Source of the DNA: Saccharopolyspora sp. NFXS83
Lineage (GTDB): Bacteria; Actinomycetota; Actinomycetes; Mycobacteriales; Pseudonocardiaceae
Reading direction: 5' to 3'
Assembly: GCF_026241095.1 (NCBI RefSeq)
Contig: NZ_JAPFGB010000012.1
Span: forward strand, 124,001 to 188,000
DNA length: 64,000 nucleotides
Shown here: in pieces, positions 16,665 to 25,383 of the stretch
How positions within the stretch are numbered: position 1 is the stretch's first letter
Layout of the letters: the number at the start of each line of letters is the position of its first letter
Position numbers and translations under genes: made by a program
The notes under the pieces: model-generated
Databases searched by the model: none
What the model was told of the DNA's origin: nothing
What the model saw: the letters and a program-made list of their open reading frames with translations, nothing else

Positions 16665-19600
16665 TCAGCTCTCGGAGTTCGCTCCTGCGGTGGCGTCCTC
16701 GGCGTTGCCGGGGACGGCGTCGTCCGGCGGCGGACCCGCGGGACGCGACGCCGCACGACGGCGCGGGCGCCGGGCAACCGAGGCGGTCGCCGGGGCGGGC
16801 ACCTCCGGAACCCCGTTCGTCGCGGGCTCGCTCGGCTTCTCCGCCACCGTCATCACCACCGGCTCCACCGGGGTGCCCGCGCTACCGGCAGGGCGGCTGA
16901 CCTTGCGCCGCCGGGAGCGGCCGTTGGTCTCGCCGGTCGCGGCGGATTCCGGCTCGGCCAACGCCGCGGGCCGCGCGGGTGCCGACTGCGGAGCAGGCGT
17001 GCTCTCGGGCTTCGCGGGAGCGGGCTGCTGCGGCTCCGCCGTGCGATCCGCGGACGCCGCTGCGGGAACTGACGGCTGAGCCTCCCGCTCCTGCTTGCCG
17101 GAGCCGCGCTTGTCGGAGTCCTGCTTGCCCGACTCCTGCTTACCGGAGTCCTGCTTACCGGAGTCCTGCTTGCCCGACTCCTGCTTGCCCGACTCCTGCT
17201 TGCCCGACTCCTGCTTACCGGAGTCCTGCTTGCCCGACTCCTGCTTACCGGAGTCCGACTTCTCCGAGTCCTGCTTGCCCGCCTGCGAGTCCTTCGCCGC
17301 CTGGTCCTGCACGACGCCGTTGCGCTCGGCGTGCTGCGAGCCGTCCGACTCCGGCGTCTCCTGCTTGCCGCGGTTGCGGTTCCGGCGCGAACCGCCGCCA
17401 CCGCCGCCGTTGCCGGAACCGGAGTTGCCGCCGCCCTGAGCGTGCTGGTGCACGGCCGGGTCCGTCGAGACCAGCAGGCCCCGGCCGCGGCAGTGCTCGC
17501 AGGTGCTGCTGTAGGCCTCGAGCAGACCGGTGCCGACCCGCTTGCGCGTCATCTGCACCAGCCCGAGCGAGGTCACCTCGGCCACCTGGTGCCGGGTGCG
17601 GTCCCGCCCGAGGCATTCGGTGAGGCGACGCAGCACCAGGTCCCGGTTCGACTCCAGCACCATGTCGATGAAGTCGATCACGATGATGCCGCCGATGTCG
17701 CGCAGCCGCAGCTGGCGCACGATCTCCTCGGCCGCTTCCAGGTTGTTCCGGGTGACCGTCTCCTCGAGGTTGCCGCCCGAGCCGGTGAACTTGCCGGTGT
17801 TGACGTCGATGACGGTCATCGCCTCGGTGCGGTCGATCACCAGGTAACCGCCGGAGGGCAGCCACACCTTGCGGTCCAGCGCCTTGGCGATCTGCTCGCT
17901 GATCCGCTGCTCGGTGAACACGTCGTTCTTGCCGACGTGCCTGGTGAGCCTGCTCATCAGGTCCGGCGCCACGTGCTGCACGTAGGCTTCGATGGTGTCC
18001 CAGGCGTCGCCGCCCTGGACGACCAGCGACGAGAAGTCCTCGGTGAACAGGTCCCGCACGACCTTGATCAGCAGGTCCGGCTCTTCGTAGAGCAGCTGCG
18101 GAGCCTGGGCCTTCGGCGTGTCGGCCTTCTCCTTGATGATCTCCCACTGCGCCTGCAGGCGGCGCACGTCGCGGTCCAGGGCCTCCTCGGAGGTCCCCTC
18201 GGACGCGGTGCGGATGATCACGCCGGCGTTGTCCGGGACGATCCGCTTGAGGATCTCCTTGAGCCGCTTGCGCTCGTTGTCCGGAAGCTTCCGGCTGATG
18301 CCGGTGGCGCCGCCGCCCGGCACGTACACCAGGAATCGGCCCGGCAGGCTGATCTGCGTGGTCAGCCGCGCGCCCTTGTGCCCGACGGGGTCCTTGGTGA
18401 CCTGCACGAGCACGCTGTCACCGGTGGACAGCGCCTGCTCGATGCGGCGCGCCTTGCCTGCGAGCCCGGCGGCGTCCCAGTCGACCTCACCGGCGTAGAG
18501 CACGGCGTTGCGGCCCCGGCCGATGTCGACGAACGCGGCCTCCATGCTGGGCAGCACGTTCTGCACCCGGCCCAGGTACACGTTGCCGACGAGCGACCCG
18601 GAACCGGAGGCGGTCACGAAGTTCTCGACGAGGACGTTGTCCTCGAGGACCGCGATCTGCGTCTGGTCGCCGTTCTCGCGTACCACCATGCGGCGGTCCA
18701 CCGACTCGCGGCGGGCGAGGAACTCCGACTCGGACAGCACCGGCGCGCGGCGGCGACCGGCTTCGCGGCCGTCCCGGCGGCGCTGGCGCTTGGCCTCCAG
18801 CCGAGTGGAGCCCTTGATCGCGCGGACCTCGTCGTCGCTGCTCTCCTGGCGACCGTTGTCCTGCCGCTCCTCGCGGACGTGCACGACGGTGTTCGGCGGG
18901 TCGTCGTCCCGGTTCTGGCCGTCGTCGTCCCCGGAGCCCTTGCGGCGACGGCGACGACGGCGACGGCGGTTGCCGTCGTCGCCGGAGTCCCCGTCGGAGT
19001 CGCCGGCGGGCGCGTCGGCGGGCTTCGCGTCCTGGTTGCCGTCGGTGGTCTCGGCGGAGTCGTCGCCGGAGCCCTTGCGACCGGCCTCCTTGCGCGCCTC
19101 CTTGCGGGACTGCTTGGCGGGCTTGTCCTGCTTGCCCTGCTTGTCGGCGTTGTCGCGACCGCCTTCGTCGTCCTGCTCCTCGCCGGAGTCGGACTGGTCG
19201 CCGTCGCCGCCCTTGCCGCGGCCCCGGCCACGACGGCCACGACGGCGTCGGCGCCTACCGCCCTGGTCGTCGTCGTCACCGTCGGTGTCGGCGTCGGCGG
19301 ACTCGTCGACGTCGGCGGTTTCCGAGTCGGCGTCGTGCTGCTCGACGGGCGCCTCGGCGGGCTGCTCGACGGCGGGCTTCGCCGCGGCGGGCGCCGGACG
19401 TGCGGCGACGGGCTCCGGAGCGAGGAACATCGCCTGCGGGGCCGCGAACACCGGGTTCAACCCGGCGGCCTCGGCGCCCTCCTGGCGTTCGGGCTCGGCG
19501 GCGGGTTCAGCCGCGGCGGTCTCCTGCTGGTCGGCGCGACCGGACTGCTCGGCCTGCGGCATCGCCGCGTCCGAGTCCGCCGGTTCGCCGTCGGCGATCT

Positions 19601-19847
19601 GCTCCGGGCGCAGGTCCTGCACCACCTGCAGCGCGACCTCGCGCGTGATGTTGGATTGGGCGCTGCGCACCGGTTCGCCGAGCGCGTCCAGGGTGGTGAT
19701 GACCTCCCTGCTGCTCGCCCCCAGCAACTTCGCCAGCGCGTGCACCCGCAGCTTCGCGGGCAACTCGAAAGTGCCCGAGCCGCTTTCCTGCGTGGATGTG
19801 GACGATGGCCCGCTGGTGTTCCCAGCGGGCGTTTCCCTGTTCGACAT
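16665..19847 (-). CDS. rne: Ribonuclease E/G family endoribonuclease
   Basis: A 1060-residue RNase E, the core mRNA decay and rRNA maturation nuclease. Residues about 28-80 form an IF2_N-like module (LRVHALAKLLGASSREVITTL), followed by a long low-complexity acidic/basic linker, then the catalytic core: S1 domain near 415-500 (NVYLGRVQNVLPSMEAAFV), DVNTGKF and DIGGIIVIDFIDM (about 716) metal-binding segments, and the Zn-link CEHCRGRG (about 779). The C-terminal 270 residues are disordered, with a pentapeptide array at about 855-915. ATG 19847 has GGAGGAG upstream. The core is mid-protein, as in other actinobacteria. Confidence 0.96.
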   Translation of the reverse strand: MSNRETPAGNTSGPSSTSTQESGSGTFELPAKLRVHALAKLLGASSREVITTLDALGEPVRSAQSNITREVALQVVQDLRPEQIADGEPADSDAAMPQAEQSGRADQQETAAAEPAAEPERQEGAEAAGLNPVFAAPQAMFLAPEPVAARPAPAAAKPAVEQPAEAPVEQHDADSETADVDESADADTDGDDDDQGGRRRRRRGRRGRGRGKGGDGDQSDSGEEQDDEGGRDNADKQGKQDKPAKQSRKEARKEAGRKGSGDDSAETTDGNQDAKPADAPAGDSDGDSGDDGNRRRRRRRRRKGSGDDDGQNRDDDPPNTVVHVREERQDNGRQESSDDEVRAIKGSTRLEAKRQRRRDGREAGRRRAPVLSESEFLARRESVDRRMVVRENGDQTQIAVLEDNVLVENFVTASGSGSLVGNVYLGRVQNVLPSMEAAFVDIGRGRNAVLYAGEVDWDAAGLAGKARRIEQALSTGDSVLVQVTKDPVGHKGARLTTQISLPGRFLVYVPGGGATGISRKLPDNERKRLKEILKRIVPDNAGVIIRTASEGTSEEALDRDVRRLQAQWEIIKEKADTPKAQAPQLLYEEPDLLIKVVRDLFTEDFSSLVVQGGDAWDTIEAYVQHVAPDLMSRLTRHVGKNDVFTEQRISEQIAKALDRKVWLPSGGYLVIDRTEAMTVIDVNTGKFTGSGGNLEETVTRNNLEAAEEIVRQLRLRDIGGIIVIDFIDMVLESNRDLVLRRLTECLGRDRTRHQVAEVTSLGLVQMTRKRVGTGLLEAYSSTCEHCRGRGLLVSTDPAVHQHAQGGGNSGSGNGGGGGGSRRNRNRGKQETPESDGSQHAERNGVVQDQAAKDSQAGKQDSEKSDSGKQESGKQDSGKQESGKQESGKQESGKQDSGKQDSGKQESGKQDSDKRGSGKQEREAQPSVPAAASADRTAEPQQPAPAKPESTPAPQSAPARPAALAEPESAATGETNGRSRRRKVSRPAGSAGTPVEPVVMTVAEKPSEPATNGVPEVPAPATASVARRPRRRAASRPAGPPPDDAVPGNAEDATAGANSES
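17107..17285 (-). repeat. 15-bp coding minisatellite in rne
   Basis: About eleven tandem 15-bp units encode the pentapeptide SGKQ(E/D) in the disordered tail of RNase E. Two alternating unit types (reading CCCGACTCCTGCTTG or ACCGGAGTCCTGCTT on the plus strand) are nearly identical, so the array is likely to vary in copy number between strains. Confidence 0.85.
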
Positions 19848-20018
19848 TCAACTCCTCCGCCCCCGGGCGCGTCCGTGGACGCGGCCGCACAGGAGCATGT
19901 GCGTTCTGCGGTCTCCGTCGCCCGTGGGCGACGGCAATTCTGTTGGTCCCCTCCGTCCCGGCTCTGGGTGAACCGGGAAGTCCCACGGCGGGTCCGACGG
20001 TGTCCGCGCCTTCGCCCG

Positions 20019-20852
20019 TCACCCGGCCGGGAGTGTCCCCCGGTGAGCTCCGGCCGTCGCCCTGTCCAGGGTCAACGGGTCGGCGAGCCCTCCCTCGTCG
20101 TCGAGCCGACCTTGTTCCCACCGGGTCGCTCGCGCGGCCGTCGACGGGTCCAGATCGGCGACGACGCGCAAGGCGTTCAGCACATCGTCGGGTCGAACGA
20201 CGGGTGTTGTCTGCCGCACGACCGTTACGAGTATCCCATACGGTGCACGGCCCTCGGGCCAATCGTCCACTTGGGCGACGCAAGCGGGAAATCGGTCACG
20301 CAGCGCATCCGGATCTGCACTGTCCAGGACTTCCGCCGACACGATGGCCGCACGGGCGTCCAGAGTGCGGCGCCCGTCCTTGGTCATGCGTTCCACTTCC
20401 ACCGATTCGGCGGCGAGCAGGTTCGCCACCGCGGAGCGCAGCGGCTCCACCGCGACACCGGGCAGTTCGATCCCCCAACGGCTCGCTTCCAGCCGTTCCG
20501 CCAACGCTCCCGGCCCCGCCTGCACGACCTCGACCAGCTCCATGCCGGGCGGCAGCACCCGGTTCAGCTCCTCGCGCAGCACTTCCGGGTCCACCTGCCG
20601 CACCAGCTGCAGCTCGACGTACTCGGCTTCGCTGCCCACGCCCGTCGGCACCGCACCGGCCCAGGAGACCTTGGGGTGCGGGCTGAAGCCCTGCGAGTAC
20701 GCCATCGGCACACCGGCGCGGCGCAACGCCCGCTCGAAGACCCGAGCCAGGTCGCGATGCGAGCTGAACCGCAGACGTCCCCGCTTGGCGTAGCGCAGGC
20801 GCAGCTTCTGCACCGGCGCCGCCGACGGGTTGGGGTGGTCGCGACGACTCAC
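20019..20852 (-). CDS. TIGR03936/DUF2344 radical-SAM-associated protein
   Basis: A 277-residue protein of the family found beside TIGR03960 radical SAM enzymes. Diagnostic is the start KLRLRYAKRGRLRFSSHRDL with FSPHPKVSWA further on. GTG 20852 is chosen because GGAGGAG lies five bases upstream; a longer reading reaches 21062 without family similarity. Function is unknown; the family is proposed to serve rRNA or tRNA modification only by association. In this genome the gene is separated from its partner (22729-24690) by a secreted protease on the other strand. Confidence 0.88.
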   Translation of the reverse strand: MSRRDHPNPSAAPVQKLRLRYAKRGRLRFSSHRDLARVFERALRRAGVPMAYSQGFSPHPKVSWAGAVPTGVGSEAEYVELQLVRQVDPEVLREELNRVLPPGMELVEVVQAGPGALAERLEASRWGIELPGVAVEPLRSAVANLLAAESVEVERMTKDGRRTLDARAAIVSAEVLDSADPDALRDRFPACVAQVDDWPEGRAPYGILVTVVRQTTPVVRPDDVLNALRVVADLDPSTAARATRWEQGRLDDEGGLADPLTLDRATAGAHRGTLPAG

Positions 20853-21076
20853 CAGGCTCCTCCCGGAGGTGGCCGCACGAGTCGGCCGATCGTTGATCCG
20901 CACCGGCCGGATCCGCCCCGATCCGACGGGCCCAGCCGTGCCACGACGGTACCGCCTGGTTCCGCTCCGGCCGCCGAGCACCGCGCGGTATGTTCGTCCG
21001 GCCCTTGTTCCTCCCGGTGCGCGGTGGCTACCGTCGCGAGCATCGGGCGTTCGCCCGGCCACGTTGGAGGTTGGAC

Positions 21077-22435
21077 GTGCCCTTCGTCCGGCGGGCCGGC
21101 GCCGCGGCCACGAGCCTCTTGATCGCTGGCTTGCTGGCGGGTTCCGGTCCTTCAGCCGTCGCGGACCCCGCCGGGTCCTGCGCTGAGGACGGCCTCGACA
21201 CGCGCTACGTCGTGCTGTTCGAACCAGGTCTCCCCCGCGCGTCGGCCGCTGCTGAGACCGCGGCGCAGTGCGGCTCGATCGCGGCGTACTACGGGCAGAT
21301 CGGTGTCGGCATCGTCGACTCGGCGGATCCCGGTTTCGGGATCCGGATGGGACCGGACCGCGCCTACAGCGCCGAGCGGCAGGTGCGCGCCGACCGGATC
21401 GAGGCAGGTGAGAGCCAGAACGCCGAGCCCGGGGAGCGGCCCGCTCAGGACGATCAGTGGAACCTGCGCCAGATCCGCGCGCAGGAGGCGCACGTCATCA
21501 CCCGCGGCAGCTCGGACGTGGTCGTCGGCGTGCTGGACTCCGGGGTCGACGCGGCGCACCCCGAGCTGGCGGCGGCGCTGGACCCGGAGCGGTCGGCGAA
21601 CTGCCTCACCCCGGAGGACCCGGAGCTGACCGACCCGCCGGAGGGCGATGCGCACGGCACGCACGTCGCGGGCATCATCGCCGCCGCCGACGACGGCCAC
21701 GGCGTCACCGGGGTGGCACCGGCGTCGCGGATCGCGTCGGTCCGCGTGGTCAACGGTGATGGTTACGTGCACCCGGAGTCGGCGGTGTGCGGGTTCGTGT
21801 GGGCCGCCGAGCACGGCATCGACGTGGTCAACAGCAGCTTCTTGGTGGAGTCCGCGCAGCTGGGCTGCACCCGCGCCGGGTCGCCGGTGCCGCGGGAGGC
21901 GGTGCGCCGGGCGGTGGACTACGCGACCGAGCGGGACGTGCTCACCGTCGCCGCGGTGGGCAACGAGCGGACCGACCTCACCGCGGTCCCGCCGCAGCAG
22001 CGAGCGGTGTGCGACGCGGTGCCCACGGATCTGGACGGGGTGGTGTCGGTCGCCGCGGTCGGCCCGGACGCGGTGAAGGCCGGCTACAGCTCGTACGGCT
22101 TAGGCGCGGTGGACGTCGCCGCCCCGGGCGGTGAGCAGCACGTCGGCGGATGCGTGCGTTCCACGGTCCCGAGCGAGTACCGCTCGACCTGCGGCACCTC
22201 GATGGCGGCCCCGCACGTCGCCGGAGTGGCGGCGCTGCTGGCGGCACGCCATCCGCAGGCGGGCGCAGCGGACTTGAGCCGCATGCTGCAAGAGGCGGCA
22301 CGCCCCCTGACCTGCCCCCGCGACTACGACCTCAACACCGACGGCGCCCAAGACGCCCTCTGCCGCGGCTACGCCGCCTACAACGGCTTCTACGGCCACG
22401 GCCTGGTGGACGCCCTCACCGCAGTGACCAACTGA
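21077..22435 (+). CDS. Secreted S8 subtilisin-like serine protease
   Basis: A 452-residue exported protease. A Sec signal peptide is visible (VRRAGAAATSLLIAGLLAG, ending near GPSAVADPAG). The catalytic triad is complete: Asp in VVVGVLDSGVD (about 152), His in HGTHVAGI (about 194), Ser in GTSMAAPHVAG (about 376), with the oxyanion Asn in NSSF. Several cysteines suggest disulfides. GTG 21077 has GGAGG six bases upstream. It has a short propeptide-like region (22-135) but no C-terminal anchor, so it is not a mycosin. It is inserted between two radical-SAM-associated genes that normally neighbour each other. Confidence 0.92.
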   Translation: MPFVRRAGAAATSLLIAGLLAGSGPSAVADPAGSCAEDGLDTRYVVLFEPGLPRASAAAETAAQCGSIAAYYGQIGVGIVDSADPGFGIRMGPDRAYSAERQVRADRIEAGESQNAEPGERPAQDDQWNLRQIRAQEAHVITRGSSDVVVGVLDSGVDAAHPELAAALDPERSANCLTPEDPELTDPPEGDAHGTHVAGIIAAADDGHGVTGVAPASRIASVRVVNGDGYVHPESAVCGFVWAAEHGIDVVNSSFLVESAQLGCTRAGSPVPREAVRRAVDYATERDVLTVAAVGNERTDLTAVPPQQRAVCDAVPTDLDGVVSVAAVGPDAVKAGYSSYGLGAVDVAAPGGEQHVGGCVRSTVPSEYRSTCGTSMAAPHVAGVAALLAARHPQAGAADLSRMLQEAARPLTCPRDYDLNTDGAQDALCRGYAAYNGFYGHGLVDALTAVTN

Positions 22436-22489
22436 GCCCCCGCAAGCCGCCGAACGCCAAACCCCAAAGCACAAGCGAATCCGCACCTA

Positions 22490-22696
22490 GCGGCCGAAGG
22501 CCGTGCTGTAGGCGGCGAAGCCCGCCTGCCTGGCGGCCGAAGGCCGTGCTCGTATGCGCGCCAGCGCATAGCCCACGTCGAAAAGCCGCCCACCCGCGGG
22601 TTCTCAGCGGCTTCCTCGCGAGGACAGCTTTTTCCCTCGTGGCGGAGCCACGAGGGAAAAAGATCCCGCAGCGAGGAAGCCGCTGAGGTTCCGCCA
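22490..22696. repeat. Modular palindromic repeat, copy A
   Basis: A composite element between converging genes. It holds GGCCGAAGGCC motifs twice, a hairpin TATGCGC/GCGCATA (22553-22570), the string AGCCCACGTCGAAAAGCCG, and a nested palindrome: outer 17-bp arms 22603-22619 (CTCAGCGGCTTCCTCGC) and 22671-22687, inner 16-bp arms 22628-22643 (CTTTTTCCCTCGTGGC) and 22647-22662 around a GGA loop. All stems here are perfect. Related copies lie at 37936, 43824 and 47433. It may also act as a two-way terminator. Confidence 0.9.
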
Positions 22697-22728
22697 CCCG
22701 ACCACCCGAGCAAAACGAGCCGAAAAGC

Positions 22729-24690
22729 TCACTCAGTAAAAGCCGGGTTTTGGATTGGGGAGCCCTGCCCCACCGGGCTGATCGGCAGCAAAACCCGCCC
22801 AGAAGGCCCGACCTCGATATCGGTCCCCATCGTCGGGCACACCCCGCAGTCGAAGCACGGCGTCCACCGGCAGTCGTCTTGTTCCCGCGCTTCCAGTGCG
22901 TCCTGCCAGTCCGCCCAGAGCCATTCCTTGTCCAGCCCGGAGTCCAGGTGGTCCCACGGCAGGATCTCGTGCTCGGTGCGTTCGCGGGTGGTGTACCAGG
23001 CGACGTCCACGCCGAGCTCGGCGAGTTCTTCGGCCGCGCAGGTCGTCCAGCGCTCGTAGGAGAAGTACTCGTTCCAGCCGTCGAACCGGCCGCCTTCGCG
23101 CCACACCCGTTCGATGACCTTGCCCAGGCGGCGGTCTCCGCGGGAGAGCAGTCCTTCGACCAGCGAGGGCTTGCCGTCGTGGTAGCGCATGCCGATGTTG
23201 CGGCCGAGGCTGCGGTCGGAGTTGACCGCTTGCCGGAGTTTGCGCAGCCGCTCGTCCACCGTGTCCGGGTCGCACTGCGAGGCCCATTGGAACGGGGTGT
23301 GCGGTTTCGGCACGAATCCGCCGATGGAGATGGTGCAGCGGATGTCCTTGCGCCCGCTGACCTGCCGACCGGCGCGGATGACCTCCTTGGCCATCTCGGC
23401 GATCTGCAGCACGTCCTCGTCCTCTTCGGTGGGCAGGCCGCACATGAAGTAGAGCTTGACCTGCCGCCAGCCGTTGGCGAACGCGGCGGACACGGTCCGG
23501 ATCAGGTCCTCTTCGGACACCATCTTGTTGATGACGCGGCGGATCCGTTCGCTGCCGCCTTCGGGTGCGAAGGTGAGCCCGGAACGGCGGCCGTTGCGGG
23601 ACAGCTCGTTGGCGAGGTCCACGTTGAACGCGTCGACGCGGGTAGAGGGCAGCGACAGGCTCGTGTTGGAGCCTTCGTAGCGGTCGGCGAGGCCCTTGGT
23701 GACGTCGGCGATCTCGGAGTGGTCGGCGGAGCTCAGCGAGAGCAGCCCGACCTCTTCGAAACCGGTCGCTTCCAAGCCCTTCTGCACCATTTCACCGATG
23801 CCCTGGGGCGAGCGCTCCCGCACCGGGCGGGTGATCATCCCTGCTTGGCAGAAGCGGCAGCCGCGGGTGCAGCCGCGGAAGATCTCGACGCTCATCCGCT
23901 CGTGCACGCTCTCGGCGAGCGGCACCAGCGGCTGCTTCGGGTACGGCCACTCGTCGAGTTCCATGGTGGTGCGCTTGAAGACCCGGTAGGGCACGCGCTC
24001 GTGGTTCGGCACGACTTCGGCGATGGTGCCGTCCTCGGCGTAGCGCACGTCGTAGAACTTCGGCACGTACACGCCGCCGCTCTCGGCGAGGCGCAGCAGC
24101 AGCTCGTCGCGTCCGCCGGGGCGGCCTTCGTCCTTCCAGCGCCGGATGGCGTCGGTGATCTCCAGGACGGATTCCTCACCGTCCCCGAGCACCGCTGCGT
24201 CGACGAAGTCGGCGATGGGTTCCGGGTTGAACGCGGCGTGCCCACCCGCGAGCACCACGGGGTTCTCCTCGGTGCGGTCGACGGCGTGCAGCGGGATTCC
24301 CGCGAGGTCGAGCGCGCTGAGCAGGTTCGTGTAGCCGAGTTCGGTGGCGAAGCTGACGCCGAGCACGTCGAACGCGCCGACCGGGCGGTGCCCGTCCACG
24401 GTGAACTGGGGGATCCCGTTCTCCCGCATGAGCTCTTCGAGGTCCGGCCACACCGCGTAGGTGCGTTCGGCGAGCACGTCGGTGAGCTCGTTGAGGATCT
24501 CGTAGAGGATCATGACGCCCTGGTTGGGCAGACCGACCTCGTAGGCATCGGGGTACATCAACGCCCACCGCACGGAGGTGGCGTCCCACTCCTTGACGGT
24601 CGCGTTGAGTTCCCCGCCCACGTATTGCACGGGTTTGGAGACGCGGGGCAGCAGCGGCTCCAGGCGGTCGAACACGGACTCCACACTCAC
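22729..24690 (-). CDS. Radical SAM protein, TIGR03960 family
   Basis: A 653-residue radical SAM enzyme of unknown product. The [4Fe-4S] motif is RGCTRGCRFCQAG (CxxxCxxC, near residue 270), preceded by a B12-binding-like N-terminal region (VRWALMYPDAYEVGLPNQG). C-terminal cysteines in CFDCGVCP may bind a second cluster. GTG 24690 gives a family-length protein; no strong ribosome binding site is seen. It belongs with the DUF2344 gene at 20019-20852 and with rne, ndk in the conserved block. The 3' end is bounded by repeat copy A. Confidence 0.9.
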   Translation of the reverse strand: MSVESVFDRLEPLLPRVSKPVQYVGGELNATVKEWDATSVRWALMYPDAYEVGLPNQGVMILYEILNELTDVLAERTYAVWPDLEELMRENGIPQFTVDGHRPVGAFDVLGVSFATELGYTNLLSALDLAGIPLHAVDRTEENPVVLAGGHAAFNPEPIADFVDAAVLGDGEESVLEITDAIRRWKDEGRPGGRDELLLRLAESGGVYVPKFYDVRYAEDGTIAEVVPNHERVPYRVFKRTTMELDEWPYPKQPLVPLAESVHERMSVEIFRGCTRGCRFCQAGMITRPVRERSPQGIGEMVQKGLEATGFEEVGLLSLSSADHSEIADVTKGLADRYEGSNTSLSLPSTRVDAFNVDLANELSRNGRRSGLTFAPEGGSERIRRVINKMVSEEDLIRTVSAAFANGWRQVKLYFMCGLPTEEDEDVLQIAEMAKEVIRAGRQVSGRKDIRCTISIGGFVPKPHTPFQWASQCDPDTVDERLRKLRQAVNSDRSLGRNIGMRYHDGKPSLVEGLLSRGDRRLGKVIERVWREGGRFDGWNEYFSYERWTTCAAEELAELGVDVAWYTTRERTEHEILPWDHLDSGLDKEWLWADWQDALEAREQDDCRWTPCFDCGVCPTMGTDIEVGPSGRVLLPISPVGQGSPIQNPAFTE

Positions 24691-24724
24691 ACCGCCCAGG
24701 GTAGAGGTCCCGGTGGAGGCGGAT

Positions 24725-24767
24725 GCGGTGCGGCCTCGACCCGCTGCGGGGCCGGGGGCCGCACCGC
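24725..24767 (-). terminator. Terminator-like hairpin after ndk
   Basis: Arms GCGGTGCGGCC (24725-24735) and GGCCGCACCGC (24757-24767) pair perfectly over 11 bp, starting ten bases past the ndk stop. It separates ndk from the radical SAM gene. Confidence 0.65.
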
Positions 24768-24776
24768 CGGGAGTGA

Positions 24777-25187
24777 TCAGACCTCCGGGAACCAGAGCTT
24801 GATCTCGCGCTCGGCGGACTCGGGCGAGTCGGAACCGTGCACGAGGTTGAACTGGACCTCCAGGCCGAAGTCGCCGCGGATGCTGCCCGGCGCGGCCTTG
24901 TCCACCGGGTCGGTGCCGCCGGCGAGCTGGCGGAACGCCGAGATGGCGCGGGGGCCTTCGACGACGGCGGCCAGCACCTTGCCGGAGGTGATGAACTCCA
25001 GCAGCGAGCCGAAGAACGGCTTGCCGTCGTGCTCGGCGTAGTGCTGCTTGGCGAGTTCCTCGCCGACCTGGCGCAGCTCCAGCGCGACCAGCTTGAGCCC
25101 CTTGCGTTCGATCCGGCCGATGACCTCGCCGACCAGGCCGCGCTCGACCCCGTCGGGCTTGACCAGGACCAGGGTGCGCTCGCTCAC
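24777..25187 (-). CDS. ndk: Nucleoside diphosphate kinase
   Basis: A 136-residue housekeeping kinase that balances NTP pools. It starts [21 protein letters not shown] and has the phosphohistidine site NLVHGSDS near residue 117. GTG 25187 has AAGGAGA eight bases upstream; the longer reading to 25424 is unlike the family. In other actinobacteria it lies next to the folC-DUF4233 pair; here PhoD, an alcohol dehydrogenase and a small gene intervene. Confidence 0.97.
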   Translation of the reverse strand: MSERTLVLVKPDGVERGLVGEVIGRIERKGLKLVALELRQVGEELAKQHYAEHDGKPFFGSLLEFITSGKVLAAVVEGPRAISAFRQLAGGTDPVDKAAPGSIRGDFGLEVQFNLVHGSDSPESAEREIKLWFPEV

Positions 25188-25383
25188 GATTTTCTCCTTC
25201 GGATGGGGGCGCGGGCCTGTCCCGAGTCGCCGCGCCCGTGTTGCGCAAAAGGGTATCGGCGCAGGTGAACCGATCGGGCCCGGGGCGGCCGAGCGGCACC
25301 GGGAAGGCCGGTGACCTCGACGGTGGTGATCACCGGCACCGCCTCGGGCCGAGTCCGGCGAGCCGAGCACCGCGCCATCGGGT

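Noticed and set aside
17095-17300. Tandem repeats in rne considered as a CRISPR-like array
   Set aside because: Units are 15 bp with no spacers, in frame, and encode a pentapeptide; this is a coding minisatellite. No CRISPR array was found in the window.
17331-21122. 1263-codon plus-strand frame opposite rne
   Set aside because: Shadow created by the repetitive, GC-rich rne sequence; no start context and no domain similarity.
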